This document shows, one piece after another, positions 46,628-54,910 of a DNA stretch of 64,000 nucleotides. Below the pieces are notes generated by a model. The model did not search any database. It saw only the letters and a program-made list of their open reading frames with translations, and was not told the DNA's origin. A program made the translations under genes and the position numbers. Position 1 is the stretch's first letter. Each line of letters opens with the position of its first letter. This DNA comes from Sphingobacterium athyrii (GTDB taxonomy: Bacteria; Bacteroidota; Bacteroidia; Sphingobacteriales; Sphingobacteriaceae): NCBI RefSeq assembly GCF_003071065.1, contig NZ_QCXX01000004.1, positions 620,614 to 684,613 of the forward strand. Direction: 5' to 3'.

Positions 46628-47227
46628 TTATTTGATGTCAATGACTTCAATTACAAAATCCAAGGGAGAATTAGCGGGGATTTTTCCCATTGCGAGACTC
46701 CCATGCGCCCATCTGGAAGGTACCATAATATGGATCTTAGCTCCTTTTTGAAGCCCTTTTTCGGTCAGCCCGCCTAGTTTCATGTCTCCAATCCTTTTTG
46801 GTGCAAAGGCGAATGTCCAGGCCGGAATAATTGTGCTGTCGAAGGGATATTGATAGCCTGTATTCGTTCTAATGTTGAAGGTTGATGTTTTGCCTGCTTC
46901 CGTTTGATCAAAGATATTCCCATTCAAAAGTTTTCCTACATATTTTACGGTAGGAGAAAATTTAAGATGTTTTGCATTTAGTGTATCTATTATTTTGTAG
47001 GTATAGGTACCCGTTCCTGTGGCAAGCATCTCATACCAGATTCCCGTTTCTGCATCATACTGTGCATCAGGAAACTTGCTTTCAACATAATTTTTAAGTA
47101 GGACGGAATCTGTCTTAAATTGCTCAGTCGCATTATAAATAGGAATATCGTCGTTTTTATTGCAGCTAACATTCAGCAGAATGAGGGCTACGATTCCTAA
47201 AAATAAAGGCGATAAAAACTTATTCAT
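46628..47227 (-). CDS. FKBP-type peptidyl-prolyl isomerase-like lipoprotein (copy 1)
   Basis: A 199-residue lipoprotein (lipobox NVSC, Cys22) with a C-terminal FKBP-like domain from about residue 80: VKYVGKLLNGNIFDQT, STFNI, TIIPAWTFAFAP, GLQKGAKIHIMVPSRWAHG and a final IEVIDIK strand. FKBP domains catalyse cis-trans isomerisation at proline in folding proteins; this one would act in the periplasm or at the outer membrane. The FD pair and IIPAW match active-site positions; the usual Tyr in WAYG is His. It is the last of three tandem relatives on the - strand, 70 nt after the second. Confidence 0.82.
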   Translation of the reverse strand: MNKFLSPLFLGIVALILLNVSCNKNDDIPIYNATEQFKTDSVLLKNYVESKFPDAQYDAETGIWYEMLATGTGTYTYKIIDTLNAKHLKFSPTVKYVGKLLNGNIFDQTEAGKTSTFNIRTNTGYQYPFDSTIIPAWTFAFAPKRIGDMKLGGLTEKGLQKGAKIHIMVPSRWAHGSLAMGKIPANSPLDFVIEVIDIK

Positions 47228-47297
47228 AGCATGATTAATAGGTCTTCAAAAACTTTTTTTTGATGGTTTTTGAATACCTATTGTGTTTTCTGTAAGA

Positions 47298-47948
47298 CTA
47301 TTTATTTTTAATATCAACAACTTCAATTGTAAAATCTAAAGGTGATTTAGCTGGAATCGAAACGTCTGAAGAGGAGGAGCCTTGTTTGCCCGTATCACCA
47401 TAAGCCCAAGGAGACGGGGTAATGATGCGGATTTTAGATCCTTTTTTTAGACCTTTTGATGTAAGGCCACCTGTTGGGATGTCTTTACCGTTATAAGAAA
47501 TTGATTTTGGTAAAAAGGCTATTTGCCAAGCGGTGATCACCTGAGATAAATTCAATGTAGCGGTTTTTCCCTCTTCGGTTTGTTGGAATATTGTGCCACT
47601 GGGAACGAGTTTACCAATATATTTCACTGTAGCATCAGGGGCAATAATTGCTCCGTTTGAATTAAACGAATAGCTGTATGAAGCCTCATCTCCAGTAGCT
47701 AAAAGCTGGTAGGCTAAGCCTAGAGAATCAATATATTGTACGTTCTGAAGCTGGTTGTCAGCCACATATTTTTTGATAATAGGAAATTGTTCTTCAACGC
47801 GCTTATTGTTGATGGAATCCTGAATGCGTTGTTTTTCCAACTGTTCTCTTTCCCAAGCGGCATAGTCAAAATTGTCTTTGTTACAGCTAGCAAAAAAGAT
47901 CGAGGCCAGTGTTAGCCCAAAGAATAAGGTAGATAGTAGTTTTTTCAT
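47298..47948 (-). CDS. FKBP-type peptidyl-prolyl isomerase-like lipoprotein (copy 2)
   Basis: A 216-residue lipoprotein (lipobox FASC, Cys22) with a charged helical linker (about 30-60, rich in Glu/Gln/Arg) and an FKBP-like domain: VKYIGKLVPSGTIFQQT, TLNLSQVITAWQIAFLP, GLKKGSKIRIITPSPWAYG and the FTIEVVDIKNK end. The Asp that follows the conserved Phe in active FKBPs is Gln here (FQQT), so catalytic activity is less certain than for copy 1. It is flanked by related genes on the same strand, with 67-70 nt gaps. Confidence 0.82.
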   Translation of the reverse strand: MKKLLSTLFFGLTLASIFFASCNKDNFDYAAWEREQLEKQRIQDSINNKRVEEQFPIIKKYVADNQLQNVQYIDSLGLAYQLLATGDEASYSYSFNSNGAIIAPDATVKYIGKLVPSGTIFQQTEEGKTATLNLSQVITAWQIAFLPKSISYNGKDIPTGGLTSKGLKKGSKIRIITPSPWAYGDTGKQGSSSSDVSIPAKSPLDFTIEVVDIKNK

Positions 47949-48015
47949 GGTATTGTGTTTTTAAAAAAAAGCCATTTTCAACATGAAAATGGCTTCCATA
48001 AATAAAAAGTGTTTT

Positions 48016-48672
48016 TTAGATTGAAGTGGCTTTTTCCATACTTACTACCTCGATCGTATATACCAATGGAGAATCAGCAGGAATTGATGGACCATCACCA
48101 ATTTTATAGGTTCTATTATCAAATCCCCACACAGAAGGTGTAACCAATTTAATTTTTGAACCCTTTTTTAAGCCCTTAGGTAAAAGTCCCAATAATTTTT
48201 TCTCAGCTCCATTGCTGTTAATGGATTCTGGAACGAATGCAAAGAACCAGCATGCACCAAGAAACTGTCCTTGTGTTGTTTCAGTATAAGTAATTCTTAA
48301 ATCAGAATAATTGGCTGGAGTTCCTTCTTTTGTTTGAGCGAATACTGTCTTATTGTTATCCATTAACTCGCCTTTATAGTTGACACTGATTTTAGGAATA
48401 CCTGTAGTATAGTCGAATGGATCTCCCGTTCCCTCATTTAAGACCTCATACCATATTCCAATAGAGTCGGAAGAAAATTTCGGATTTGTAAAATTTGCGG
48501 CAGCATAATCTTTGATTGCCTGTGCTTGCTGTTTTTTGGTTTTATATTGTCTGATCTGTTCTTGTCTAATCTGTTCGTTTATAGCATCATAATCGATGTT
48601 ATCTTTGCTACAAGATGCGAAGATCATTCCCAGACACAAAAATGCCATTAAAAATTTCGTGATATTTTTCAT
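48016..48672 (-). CDS. FKBP-type peptidyl-prolyl isomerase-like lipoprotein (copy 3)
   Basis: A 218-residue lipoprotein (lipobox FASC, Cys21), first in transcription order of the three. It has a Gln/Arg-rich linker (about 33-55) and a degenerate FKBP-like domain: VNYKGELMDNNKTVFAQT, GQFLGACWFFAFVPESI, GLKKGSKIKLVTPSVWGF and YTIEVVSMEK. The usual FD pair is FA, and the IIPAW segment is FLGACW, so the active site seems eroded. It may now serve as a binding or chaperone module. The gene starts about 75 nt after the thioredoxin-like gene's stop on the same strand. Confidence 0.78.
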   Translation of the reverse strand: MKNITKFLMAFLCLGMIFASCSKDNIDYDAINEQIRQEQIRQYKTKKQQAQAIKDYAAANFTNPKFSSDSIGIWYEVLNEGTGDPFDYTTGIPKISVNYKGELMDNNKTVFAQTKEGTPANYSDLRITYTETTQGQFLGACWFFAFVPESINSNGAEKKLLGLLPKGLKKGSKIKLVTPSVWGFDNRTYKIGDGPSIPADSPLVYTIEVVSMEKATSI

Positions 48673-48747
48673 AATTTCTTAAAGTGTGTATTAATTATAA
48701 GATTCCAAACGCAGGTTCATTTGGTTTCGCTACACAAATATGTTAAA

Positions 48748-49215
48748 TTATTCTAAAAAAACACCTAACTCTTTTGAATTCAGATATTTTTGTTGTATGT
48801 TTTTTAAGCGAAATTCGCTATCAAATCGAAGGATGCTCGGGAAAACCATTTGTTTTCCCTGCAATAACAGTAGCGCCAAAGGATGGTACTGACCAGTTTT
48901 TTTTCTGTTGGATTCAGCTTTCCAGATGCTTTGATCAAAGCTGATCTCCGCCACGGATTCCGCATCCAGACTAACTGCATAATAATTTTTATTGATCACA
49001 GTGACAAGATTCTGCTTAGTGAATATCTCCCGTTCCATCTTCCGGCAATAGCTACACCAGTCGGTATGGATAAAAATAAGGGTTTCCCGCGGTTCGACTG
49101 CAAGTAAAGAATCGAGCTGTTCAAAACTGACCCAATTGATCCGCTCCTGCCCAAAATGGAGGAGCGGATAAAATAATGCGATCAATAACATGCTTATTTT
49201 CCGGCAATATTTCAT
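48748..49215 (-). CDS. Thioredoxin-fold protein, secreted
   Basis: Starting at 49215, the product has 155 residues with a signal peptide (about 1-22) and a thioredoxin-like domain containing W53-C-S-Y-C57 (TDWCSYCRKME). The same frame extends upstream to 49401, but that part overlaps the TonB receptor gene in another frame, so the internal ATG with the signal peptide is chosen. CxxC proteins of this type reduce or exchange disulfides in the periplasm; the cis-Pro segment is probably around MVFPSILRFD. The gene begins 40 nt after the TonB receptor stop, so the two form a unit, which hints at thiol or metal handling linked to the receptor. Confidence 0.85.
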   Translation of the reverse strand: MKYCRKISMLLIALFYPLLHFGQERINWVSFEQLDSLLAVEPRETLIFIHTDWCSYCRKMEREIFTKQNLVTVINKNYYAVSLDAESVAEISFDQSIWKAESNRKKTGQYHPLALLLLQGKQMVFPSILRFDSEFRLKNIQQKYLNSKELGVFLE

Positions 49216-49255
49216 TGTTTTTTTATTAGCGTCTATTTCTCCGAATGGCAATTTC

Positions 49256-51592
49256 TTAATGAAAATGACCAACGCGGAGTCCGAACGTAAAGGTTCTCGG
49301 ACGTGTTGGCCCATAAATATAATCTGAATCCCGTAAAGCGCCTTTGTCAAAATCCTTTTGAAAAGCGTTGAACATATTCTGGACGCCACCAAAGAATTCA
49401 ATGCTGAAGTCCTTGTGGACAGGAAGTGTATAGCCCAGCCGTAGGTTTAATTCAACAAAATCTCTTGCATTTTTTAAGGTCATGATATCTTGCTGGATAT
49501 GGGGTACAATCATTTTACCGGTATATACTCCGGTCAAGTCAACTGCAAACCGTTTTGTCGCTTTTAGGTTCGTATTCATATAACCGTAGATATTGGGTGT
49601 CCGGACATATTTCTTTGTCCAGATATCATGGGCATCCTCTTTGCCTTCATAGATCAGCTGATCTTTTTTATAACGCGAGCGTTGGATTGTTCCTCCGGTC
49701 TGGAAGGAAAGCCAGGATGAAGGGGCAATATTGATTTCGATGTTGGAGCCATACACGCGTGCGCCTTCTCCATTTTGCATCTCCTGAATAATCAACCCAT
49801 CCTTTTCTGAGGCCATAATGTTGACAAACTGATTGTTGAGATCTGTGTAGAAACCTTCGACAAGCAAGCTTGTCTGTACATTTCCAAAGTTTTTATTGTA
49901 ACTGAATGATCCTGTATAGGCATTGGAATATTCGGTTTTTAAGTTTTCACCAATAAGGACAAAAACCTGGTTGCCGCCGATCGAGGTCACGTGCATGTCT
50001 TCATTAAATGCCTGCGGCGCCCTGAAACCACGTGCATATCCACCCCTGAACTGCAGGTCTTTCGTGATATCATAAAGAACAGTTAATCGTGGGCTGAAGG
50101 TACCAAAGCGTTGATCTGAATTCCGATTTATACCTGCAAGACTGTATTTACCATCTACATACGTGTAATCGTAGCGGGCGCCAATCAGTGTTTTCAATGT
50201 TGAAAAGGGTTTCCATTCGTATTGTGCATAAGTACCCAACCCCTTATTCTGCTGGTCAATCGTCCGCTTATAGCCGGGAATCTCATCCTGGGTGTCGTTA
50301 TAGGAAAACTCTACACCTGCTGTAAATACATCTTTTTCAAAATTGTAGGTGTATTGACTTCCTAAAACAAGTGCAATATCATCTGTTTTTCCATACGAAT
50401 TGGATGCAAGTGTACTGTCAGCGCGTGTGGTTCCGCCACCAAGACCGCCATAATAGCTGTCACGTTCGGTTTTCTGAACGGAACCATAAGCCGACAGCTT
50501 GTGTTTGTAATCTTCGGAATAATGATCGTAGGTGATTCCGCCAACAATGGAACTGGTTTGCAATTGCTCTGTGATCTGAGTCAGGTGAGGTGCTTTATCA
50601 AGCTGATCTCCACCCCGACGGAATTCATTGACCGTGCTGAAATCAATGGTAATTTTATCCAGATCGCTCGGTTTGTAAAACACCTTGGTGCCAAATGTAG
50701 TATTTCGAAGCTTAGTGATTTCCGAAAATCCATCCCCATTGGAGTCGTAAGATTCCCTATTGCGGTGCATGCCATAAAATGTTGCGCCGGTTTTTAAGTC
50801 CTCTGCCACAAGGGAGGTGTTGAAGTCTACGGTGTTGTCCCAGCTTTTGCCGCCGATTAATGAATTGGTGGATTTTACCTGCCAGTCGTTCTCGACAGGG
50901 TCTTTTGTAATGATATTGATGGTTCCGGCGATGGCATTGGCTCCGAATAGTGCGGAGCCACCACTACGGACAACTTCGATCCGGTCAATCATACTGGTCG
51001 GGATCTGATCCAGTCCATAGACACTATTTAATGCCGAAAAAACAGCTCTACTGTTGATTAATATCTGTGAATATGGCCCTTCGAGGCCATTGAGTCTAAC
51101 CTGTGAAAAACCACAGTTTTGACAGTTATTTTCCACCCGAACACCGGGTTGATAATTTAATGTCTCTGACATCGCAACGGATTGTGTCGCATTGAATAGT
51201 TTTGGACCAATGACATTGACCACAACCGGTGCATCCTTACGTTTGACACCGTAACGCGTAGCCGAAACGACAACCTCGTCGAGATTAAGGTTGTCTTCGT
51301 CAAGCTGGATCTGAAGCGGTGATTTTAAGGTGTCCAAACTGATCACTTTTGTCAGTGAGCGATAACCTACAGCGGAAATATTTAAAGTTACTTTGGGCGT
51401 AGTCAGGCTATTGAATTTAAAGTGTCCATCAGCATCTGATGTTGTGGCTGATTTGCTATTCTTTATGGTCAATGTGCCAGAAGCAATGGCTTCACGGTTT
51501 TTATTGAATAAATATCCCTCCAAAGGTGATTGTGCGTATATGGTGGATGTGCCGGCTATTAATGTAGCCAGCAGCGTATATTGCTTTAGCAT
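49256..51592 (-). CDS. TonB-dependent outer-membrane receptor with CxxC plug
   Basis: A 778-residue receptor: signal peptide (about 1-20), carboxypeptidase-regulatory-like domain (about 22-98), TonB-box region LNLDEVVVSATRYG (102-115), plug domain (about 120-235, with IDRIEVVRSGGSALFGANAIAGTINIITK) and a 22-strand type barrel to the end. It is shorter than SusC proteins and has no SusD partner, so it is a siderophore/metal/cofactor-type receptor. The plug carries Cys157 and Cys160 (NCQNCGFSQVRLNGLEGPYSQ, key residues CxxC), which is unusual for the plug surface. Downstream is a CxxC thioredoxin-like protein and upstream a small CxxC membrane protein. The substrate is not identifiable from sequence; copper or haem are possibilities only. 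Confidence 0.9.
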   Translation of the reverse strand: MLKQYTLLATLIAGTSTIYAQSPLEGYLFNKNREAIASGTLTIKNSKSATTSDADGHFKFNSLTTPKVTLNISAVGYRSLTKVISLDTLKSPLQIQLDEDNLNLDEVVVSATRYGVKRKDAPVVVNVIGPKLFNATQSVAMSETLNYQPGVRVENNCQNCGFSQVRLNGLEGPYSQILINSRAVFSALNSVYGLDQIPTSMIDRIEVVRSGGSALFGANAIAGTINIITKDPVENDWQVKSTNSLIGGKSWDNTVDFNTSLVAEDLKTGATFYGMHRNRESYDSNGDGFSEITKLRNTTFGTKVFYKPSDLDKITIDFSTVNEFRRGGDQLDKAPHLTQITEQLQTSSIVGGITYDHYSEDYKHKLSAYGSVQKTERDSYYGGLGGGTTRADSTLASNSYGKTDDIALVLGSQYTYNFEKDVFTAGVEFSYNDTQDEIPGYKRTIDQQNKGLGTYAQYEWKPFSTLKTLIGARYDYTYVDGKYSLAGINRNSDQRFGTFSPRLTVLYDITKDLQFRGGYARGFRAPQAFNEDMHVTSIGGNQVFVLIGENLKTEYSNAYTGSFSYNKNFGNVQTSLLVEGFYTDLNNQFVNIMASEKDGLIIQEMQNGEGARVYGSNIEINIAPSSWLSFQTGGTIQRSRYKKDQLIYEGKEDAHDIWTKKYVRTPNIYGYMNTNLKATKRFAVDLTGVYTGKMIVPHIQQDIMTLKNARDFVELNLRLGYTLPVHKDFSIEFFGGVQNMFNAFQKDFDKGALRDSDYIYGPTRPRTFTFGLRVGHFH

Positions 51593-51967
51593 TTTTATAA
51601 GATTGAGTATGGAGTACTTCGTTTTGAGATCTTAATCCTAAAAGCTTATAATCTTTTATATTGCATACTTTTTCGCTATAGACAAGGGGGATGCTCATAT
51701 TAGCATCTTGCCTGTCAGCTGTATCATATAACATTGACTATATATCCTAGCCCTAAGATGTACAAAGATCTTTGGACTGCAGGTCACTCACCTGCAGCAA
51801 TCTACCGTTTACACTTAATCATCAAATGAACAGAAGTTCTTGCACCCATGTACAAGCCACGATCTTGATCAATTTTTCGATTCCGGAAATAGAGCAGCTG
51901 ACAAATGCCAGCGGCATTGCCTGATGTTATTTCACAAGGTGTACGTCAGATTAAAAAAATAAATGTT
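51593..51967. other. 375-bp intergenic region with several dyads
   Basis: The gap before the TonB receptor gene (- strand) holds GATGCT/AGCATC (51690-51707) inside a longer imperfect dyad, the palindrome CAAAGATCTTTG (51763-51774), and CTGCAGGT/ACCTGCAG (51777-51797). No promoter box or open frame was recognised with confidence. The cluster of dyads suggests regulator binding or a structured leader. Confidence 0.5.
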
Positions 51968-52330
51968 TTATGCGAAGCGGGGAGGCCCTCGGAGGTAATA
52001 GGGACTGCTTGTGATGCTGGTAATTTCGGGGCAGATCGAACAATAATCCGTTAGCTGAATTTCCTTTGGTATAGGAAGTTCGAGAATAATGAAATCGGTC
52101 TGTACGTAATTGTTTTGATAAATGACATTCAGATAATCGATCTGATCGTCTGTTTCTTGAGGTTTTTCTTTCTTTGTAAAATCATAAGGGTGCGTGTGCA
52201 TCACGATTTCCCCATTTGATTTTACCTCTTTGTGCATAAAAATAACACCCGAAAGAATAATCAGCGACATCAAAGCCAATTGGAATGATGCGATAAGCTG
52301 ACGCAGATTTCTTGTTATTTTTGATTGCAT
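51968..52330 (-). CDS. Small single-pass membrane protein with CxxC and RGPP end
   Basis: A 120-residue protein with one hydrophobic segment (about 13-32), then HTHPY (45-49), a CSIC motif (97-100) and the C-terminal LRGPPRFA. The short membrane anchor, paired His/Cys and an R(A/G)PP end recall DUF2946-like small proteins that are often encoded next to TonB receptors and linked to metals; the match is by pattern only. It lies before the TonB receptor gene on the same strand. Its start codon is directly behind the T-tract of the panCD terminator, leaving almost no room for its own leader, so expression by read-through or a hidden promoter is possible. Confidence 0.65.
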   Translation of the reverse strand: MQSKITRNLRQLIASFQLALMSLIILSGVIFMHKEVKSNGEIVMHTHPYDFTKKEKPQETDDQIDYLNVIYQNNYVQTDFIILELPIPKEIQLTDYCSICPEITSITSSPYYLRGPPRFA

Positions 52331-52360
52331 AAAAAAGCGCTACTTGTTCGAGTAGCGCTT
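52331..52360 (-). terminator. Intrinsic terminator of the panC-panD operon
   Basis: A perfect 10-bp stem (AAGCGCTACT at 52335-52344, AGTAGCGCTT at 52351-52360) with a 6-nt loop is followed on the - strand by six T residues that end one base before the ATG of the small protein gene. Confidence 0.85.
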
Positions 52361-52440
52361 CAAAAATACGATTTTTATTTAGCAGTATATAGTTCTGCTA
52401 GATAAAATTATTATTAAGTACTGTAGGAAGTACCTCAATA

Positions 52441-52791
52441 CTATCTAATCAAATGGTTGTTGTCGTCCGGGAATACCAAAGCAGGTTTAAACTGTTTCGC
52501 CTCCTCAAAGTCCATTGTTGCATAAGAAATGATAATAACGATATCGCCAACCTGTACCAAACGTGCTGCAGCTCCATTTAAACAGATCGTCCCCGATCCG
52601 CGCTGTCCGGGAATCACATACGTTTCTAGGCGGGCCCCATTATTGTTATTTACAATCTGAACTTTCTCGTTAGCGATGATATTTGCAGCATCCATCAAAT
52701 CTTCATCTATCGTGATACTACCCACGTAATTCAATTCCGCCTGTGTAACTTTCACGCGGTGGATCTTGGATTTCATTACTTCTATTACCAT
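52441..52791 (-). CDS. panD: Aspartate 1-decarboxylase proenzyme
   Basis: A 116-residue protein matching Pan[21 protein letters not shown] followed by Gly24-Ser25 (YVGSITIDE), the self-cleavage site that makes the pyruvoyl cofactor from Ser25. Later blocks [25 protein letters not shown] (about 53-77; key residues Y58, G-A-A) and [10 protein letters not shown] are also typical. It decarboxylates aspartate to beta-alanine, the partner substrate for PanC in pantothenate synthesis. It starts 24 nt after panC on the same strand. Confidence 0.96.
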   Translation of the reverse strand: MVIEVMKSKIHRVKVTQAELNYVGSITIDEDLMDAANIIANEKVQIVNNNNGARLETYVIPGQRGSGTICLNGAAARLVQVGDIVIIISYATMDFEEAKQFKPALVFPDDNNHLIR

Positions 52792-52815
52792 GGCGCAAAG
52801 GTAAAATTTTTTTTA

Positions 52816-53664
52816 TTAAGCTAACGTCATATTATCAATAAGACGAACGCCTTCAACCCAGGCTGTTACCAGAGCTACATACTGTTTGCTGGCATCAATC
52901 CGCTCAACTTCTTTTAAAGAGTTGCTTTCACAGATCGCAAAATATTCGACTGTTAATCCCTCTGTCTGTGTCAAAATAGTGAGGGCTTTCTTTTTAATTT
53001 CTTGTAGGTCAATGTTGTCTGCAAGATGATCTTTCACATATTGTAACGAACGCGAAAGCGCGAGGGCTTTTATTTTTCCTTCTTCGCTCAGGCGCATATT
53101 TCGCGAACTCAAGGCTAAACCGTGTTCATCCCTGATTATTGGGCAGATCGCCAATTGAATTGGAAGATCTTTGATTTCGATCATACGTTTGATGACCATC
53201 ACCTGCTGGAAATCTTTTTGACCAAAACAGGCGATATCGGGTTGTACTAATATAAACAATTTGTAGACCACCTGTGTTACACCCTGAAAATGTCCCGGAC
53301 GTTTTTCTCCTTCCCAGATTTGATCCAGTTCGCCAAGGTCAATATGCCAATTTTCATCTTTGTCGGGGTACATTTCATCTACACTTGGCATAAATAAAAT
53401 GTCACAAGCGACGGATTCCAATAGCTTAATGTCATTTTCAATTGGACGCGGATATTTTTCAAGGTCTTTAGGGTCGTTAAACTGTGTAGGATTGACAAAA
53501 ATGCTACAAACACGAATATCACTAATGGGTTTCGCATAATCTAATAACGATAAATGTCCTTCATGAAGTGCTCCCATAGTGGGGATCAAGGCTATCTTTT
53601 TACCTGCCGAGCGTGCTTTTTGGAGATGTGCTTGGAGGGATGCTTTCGTTTTGAAAATTTCCAC
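52816..53664 (-). CDS. panC: Pantothenate synthetase
   Basis: A 282-residue enzyme of the nucleotidyltransferase fold. HEGH (34-37) in PTMGALHEGHLSL is the HIGH-type ATP site; the FVNPTQFNDPKDLEKYPR segment and GQKDFQQ bind pantoate; LSSRNMRL is the KMSKS-like loop. It joins pantoate and beta-alanine with ATP. Together with panD downstream it supplies the last two parts of vitamin B5 synthesis. The 148-bp gap before it is shared with the divergent GT5-fold gene. Confidence 0.96.
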   Translation of the reverse strand: MEIFKTKASLQAHLQKARSAGKKIALIPTMGALHEGHLSLLDYAKPISDIRVCSIFVNPTQFNDPKDLEKYPRPIENDIKLLESVACDILFMPSVDEMYPDKDENWHIDLGELDQIWEGEKRPGHFQGVTQVVYKLFILVQPDIACFGQKDFQQVMVIKRMIEIKDLPIQLAICPIIRDEHGLALSSRNMRLSEEGKIKALALSRSLQYVKDHLADNIDLQEIKKKALTILTQTEGLTVEYFAICESNSLKEVERIDASKQYVALVTAWVEGVRLIDNMTLA

Positions 53665-53735
53665 TTTGCTGAATAGTTTTTTGTTCGCAAAGTTGCATAT
53701 TATTTTGGGAATATAAAACGATGATTGATAGTAAA

Positions 53736-53766
53736 TTGCATGGTAAGTATTTTTTTTGTACCTTTG
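53736..53766 (+). promoter_or_regulatory. Bacteroidota-type promoter of the GT5-fold gene
   Basis: TTG (53736-53738) and TACCTTTG (53759-53766) are separated by 20 nt, as in the candidate small-RNA promoter. The gene starts 47 nt after the -7 box. Confidence 0.7.
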
Positions 53767-53812
53767 TAGACCGATTTTACTGTTCGAAAATAATAAATAA
53801 AAATAACTGGAG

Positions 53813-54631
53813 ATGGCAAAAACGAAGATATTGTTTATTACTCACGAGATGTCGCCTTTCCTCGAATTAACCAAAATTTCTGAAATTACACGTCAACTGC
53901 CTCAAGCGATGCAAGAGAAGGGTTTTGAAATCCGGATCTTGATGCCTCGTTTTGGGAATATCAATGAGCGTAGAAATAGATTACATGAGGTGATTCGTCT
54001 TTCAGGCTTGAACATTGTTGTGGATAATAATGATAATCCGCTAATTATTAAAGTAGCTTCACTGCCTGCAGCCCGAATGCAGGTGTATTTCTTGGATAAC
54101 GAGGACTACTTTCAGCGTAAAAAAGTTTTTAGTGATGAGCATGGCGAATTCTTTGCAGACAATAATGAGCGTTCAGTGTTCTTCTGTAAAGGAGCGTTGG
54201 AAACTGTTAAGAAATTAGGCTGGTCGCCGGATGTAGTACACTGTCACGGATGGTTCTCTGCTTTGGTACCTGCTTACGTAAAAACAACGTATAAGGACGA
54301 CCCTACATTTAAGGATGCAAAAGTGATGTATTCTTTGTTTAACGAAGAGTTCAAAGGTACATTGGGTTCAAAGTATGCTGAAATGGCTCCGGAAGGTGCT
54401 TTTAAAGCTGAAGATGCGCAAGTGTATGGTGATGGTAGCTATGAAGCAATCTATAAAGGTGCATTGCATTATACGGATATGGTTGTCGTAGCTGATGGAA
54501 ATGTCAATACGGAGATTGTTGATTTTGCCAGGTCCAAAGACATTCAGGTTTTTGAGCCTAACGGTGATCAGGACTACGATGCATTTGGCGAAGTGTATGA
54601 TCAGTTTGCGCCTGAGGAAGTGGAAGCATAG
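53813..54631 (+). CDS. Stand-alone GT5 (starch-synthase catalytic-fold) protein, probably not a normal glycogen synthase
   Basis: A 272-residue cytoplasmic protein similar to the N-terminal half of glycogen/starch synthases: KILFITHEMSPFLELTKISEITRQLP (about 5-30, written for its key residues HEMSPF and ITRQLP), IRILMPRFGNI, VVHCHGWFSALVPAYVKTTY (about 142-161) and MYSLFNEEFKG. Two features differ from a real synthase. The KTGG(L)GDV motif that binds ADP-glucose aligns with LTKISEIT, so it is lost; and the C-terminal GT1-type half is absent, with an acidic tail (DQFAPEEVEA) instead. The frame is intact. It is divergent to panC with its own promoter. Function unknown; databases usually label it glycogen/starch synthase. 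Confidence 0.8.
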   Translation: MAKTKILFITHEMSPFLELTKISEITRQLPQAMQEKGFEIRILMPRFGNINERRNRLHEVIRLSGLNIVVDNNDNPLIIKVASLPAARMQVYFLDNEDYFQRKKVFSDEHGEFFADNNERSVFFCKGALETVKKLGWSPDVVHCHGWFSALVPAYVKTTYKDDPTFKDAKVMYSLFNEEFKGTLGSKYAEMAPEGAFKAEDAQVYGDGSYEAIYKGALHYTDMVVVADGNVNTEIVDFARSKDIQVFEPNGDQDYDAFGEVYDQFAPEEVEA

Positions 54632-54675
54632 ATCCATGTCCTGAGAGGTTGAGTAAAACAAACAGACAATAAGTT

Positions 54676-54715
54676 ATAACAAAGGGCTATTTCCGACGAA
54701 ATAGCCCTTTGTTAT
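54676..54715 (+). terminator. Strong intrinsic terminator after the GT5-fold gene
   Basis: A perfect 18-bp stem (left arm 54676-54693 with AAAGGGCTAT, right arm 54698-54715 with ATAGCCCTTT) and a 4-nt loop CGAC. It lies 45 nt after the stop. The rest of the 279-bp gap to ispF holds a weak TATCTTCG box near 54806 and nothing else recognised. Confidence 0.92.
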
Positions 54716-54910
54716 TCGGATTATACCACTATTGACTACCAATAGTTAAAGCGGAAGATCATGTCTGATGCTAAACTCCATTTCAAAATATCAGCTCTAA
54801 AATGTTATCTTCGTAGCAATGAAGATATCGTGGACGCAAATTTGGTTTGTGAGGTAAAACGAGCTTATTTATTACGTTGAAAAACGTATTCTCATAATTT
54901 AATAGTAATC

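Noticed and set aside
49216-49401. Upstream extension of the thioredoxin-like gene to 49401
   Set aside because: It would overlap the TonB receptor end in another frame and place 62 residues before a clear signal peptide.
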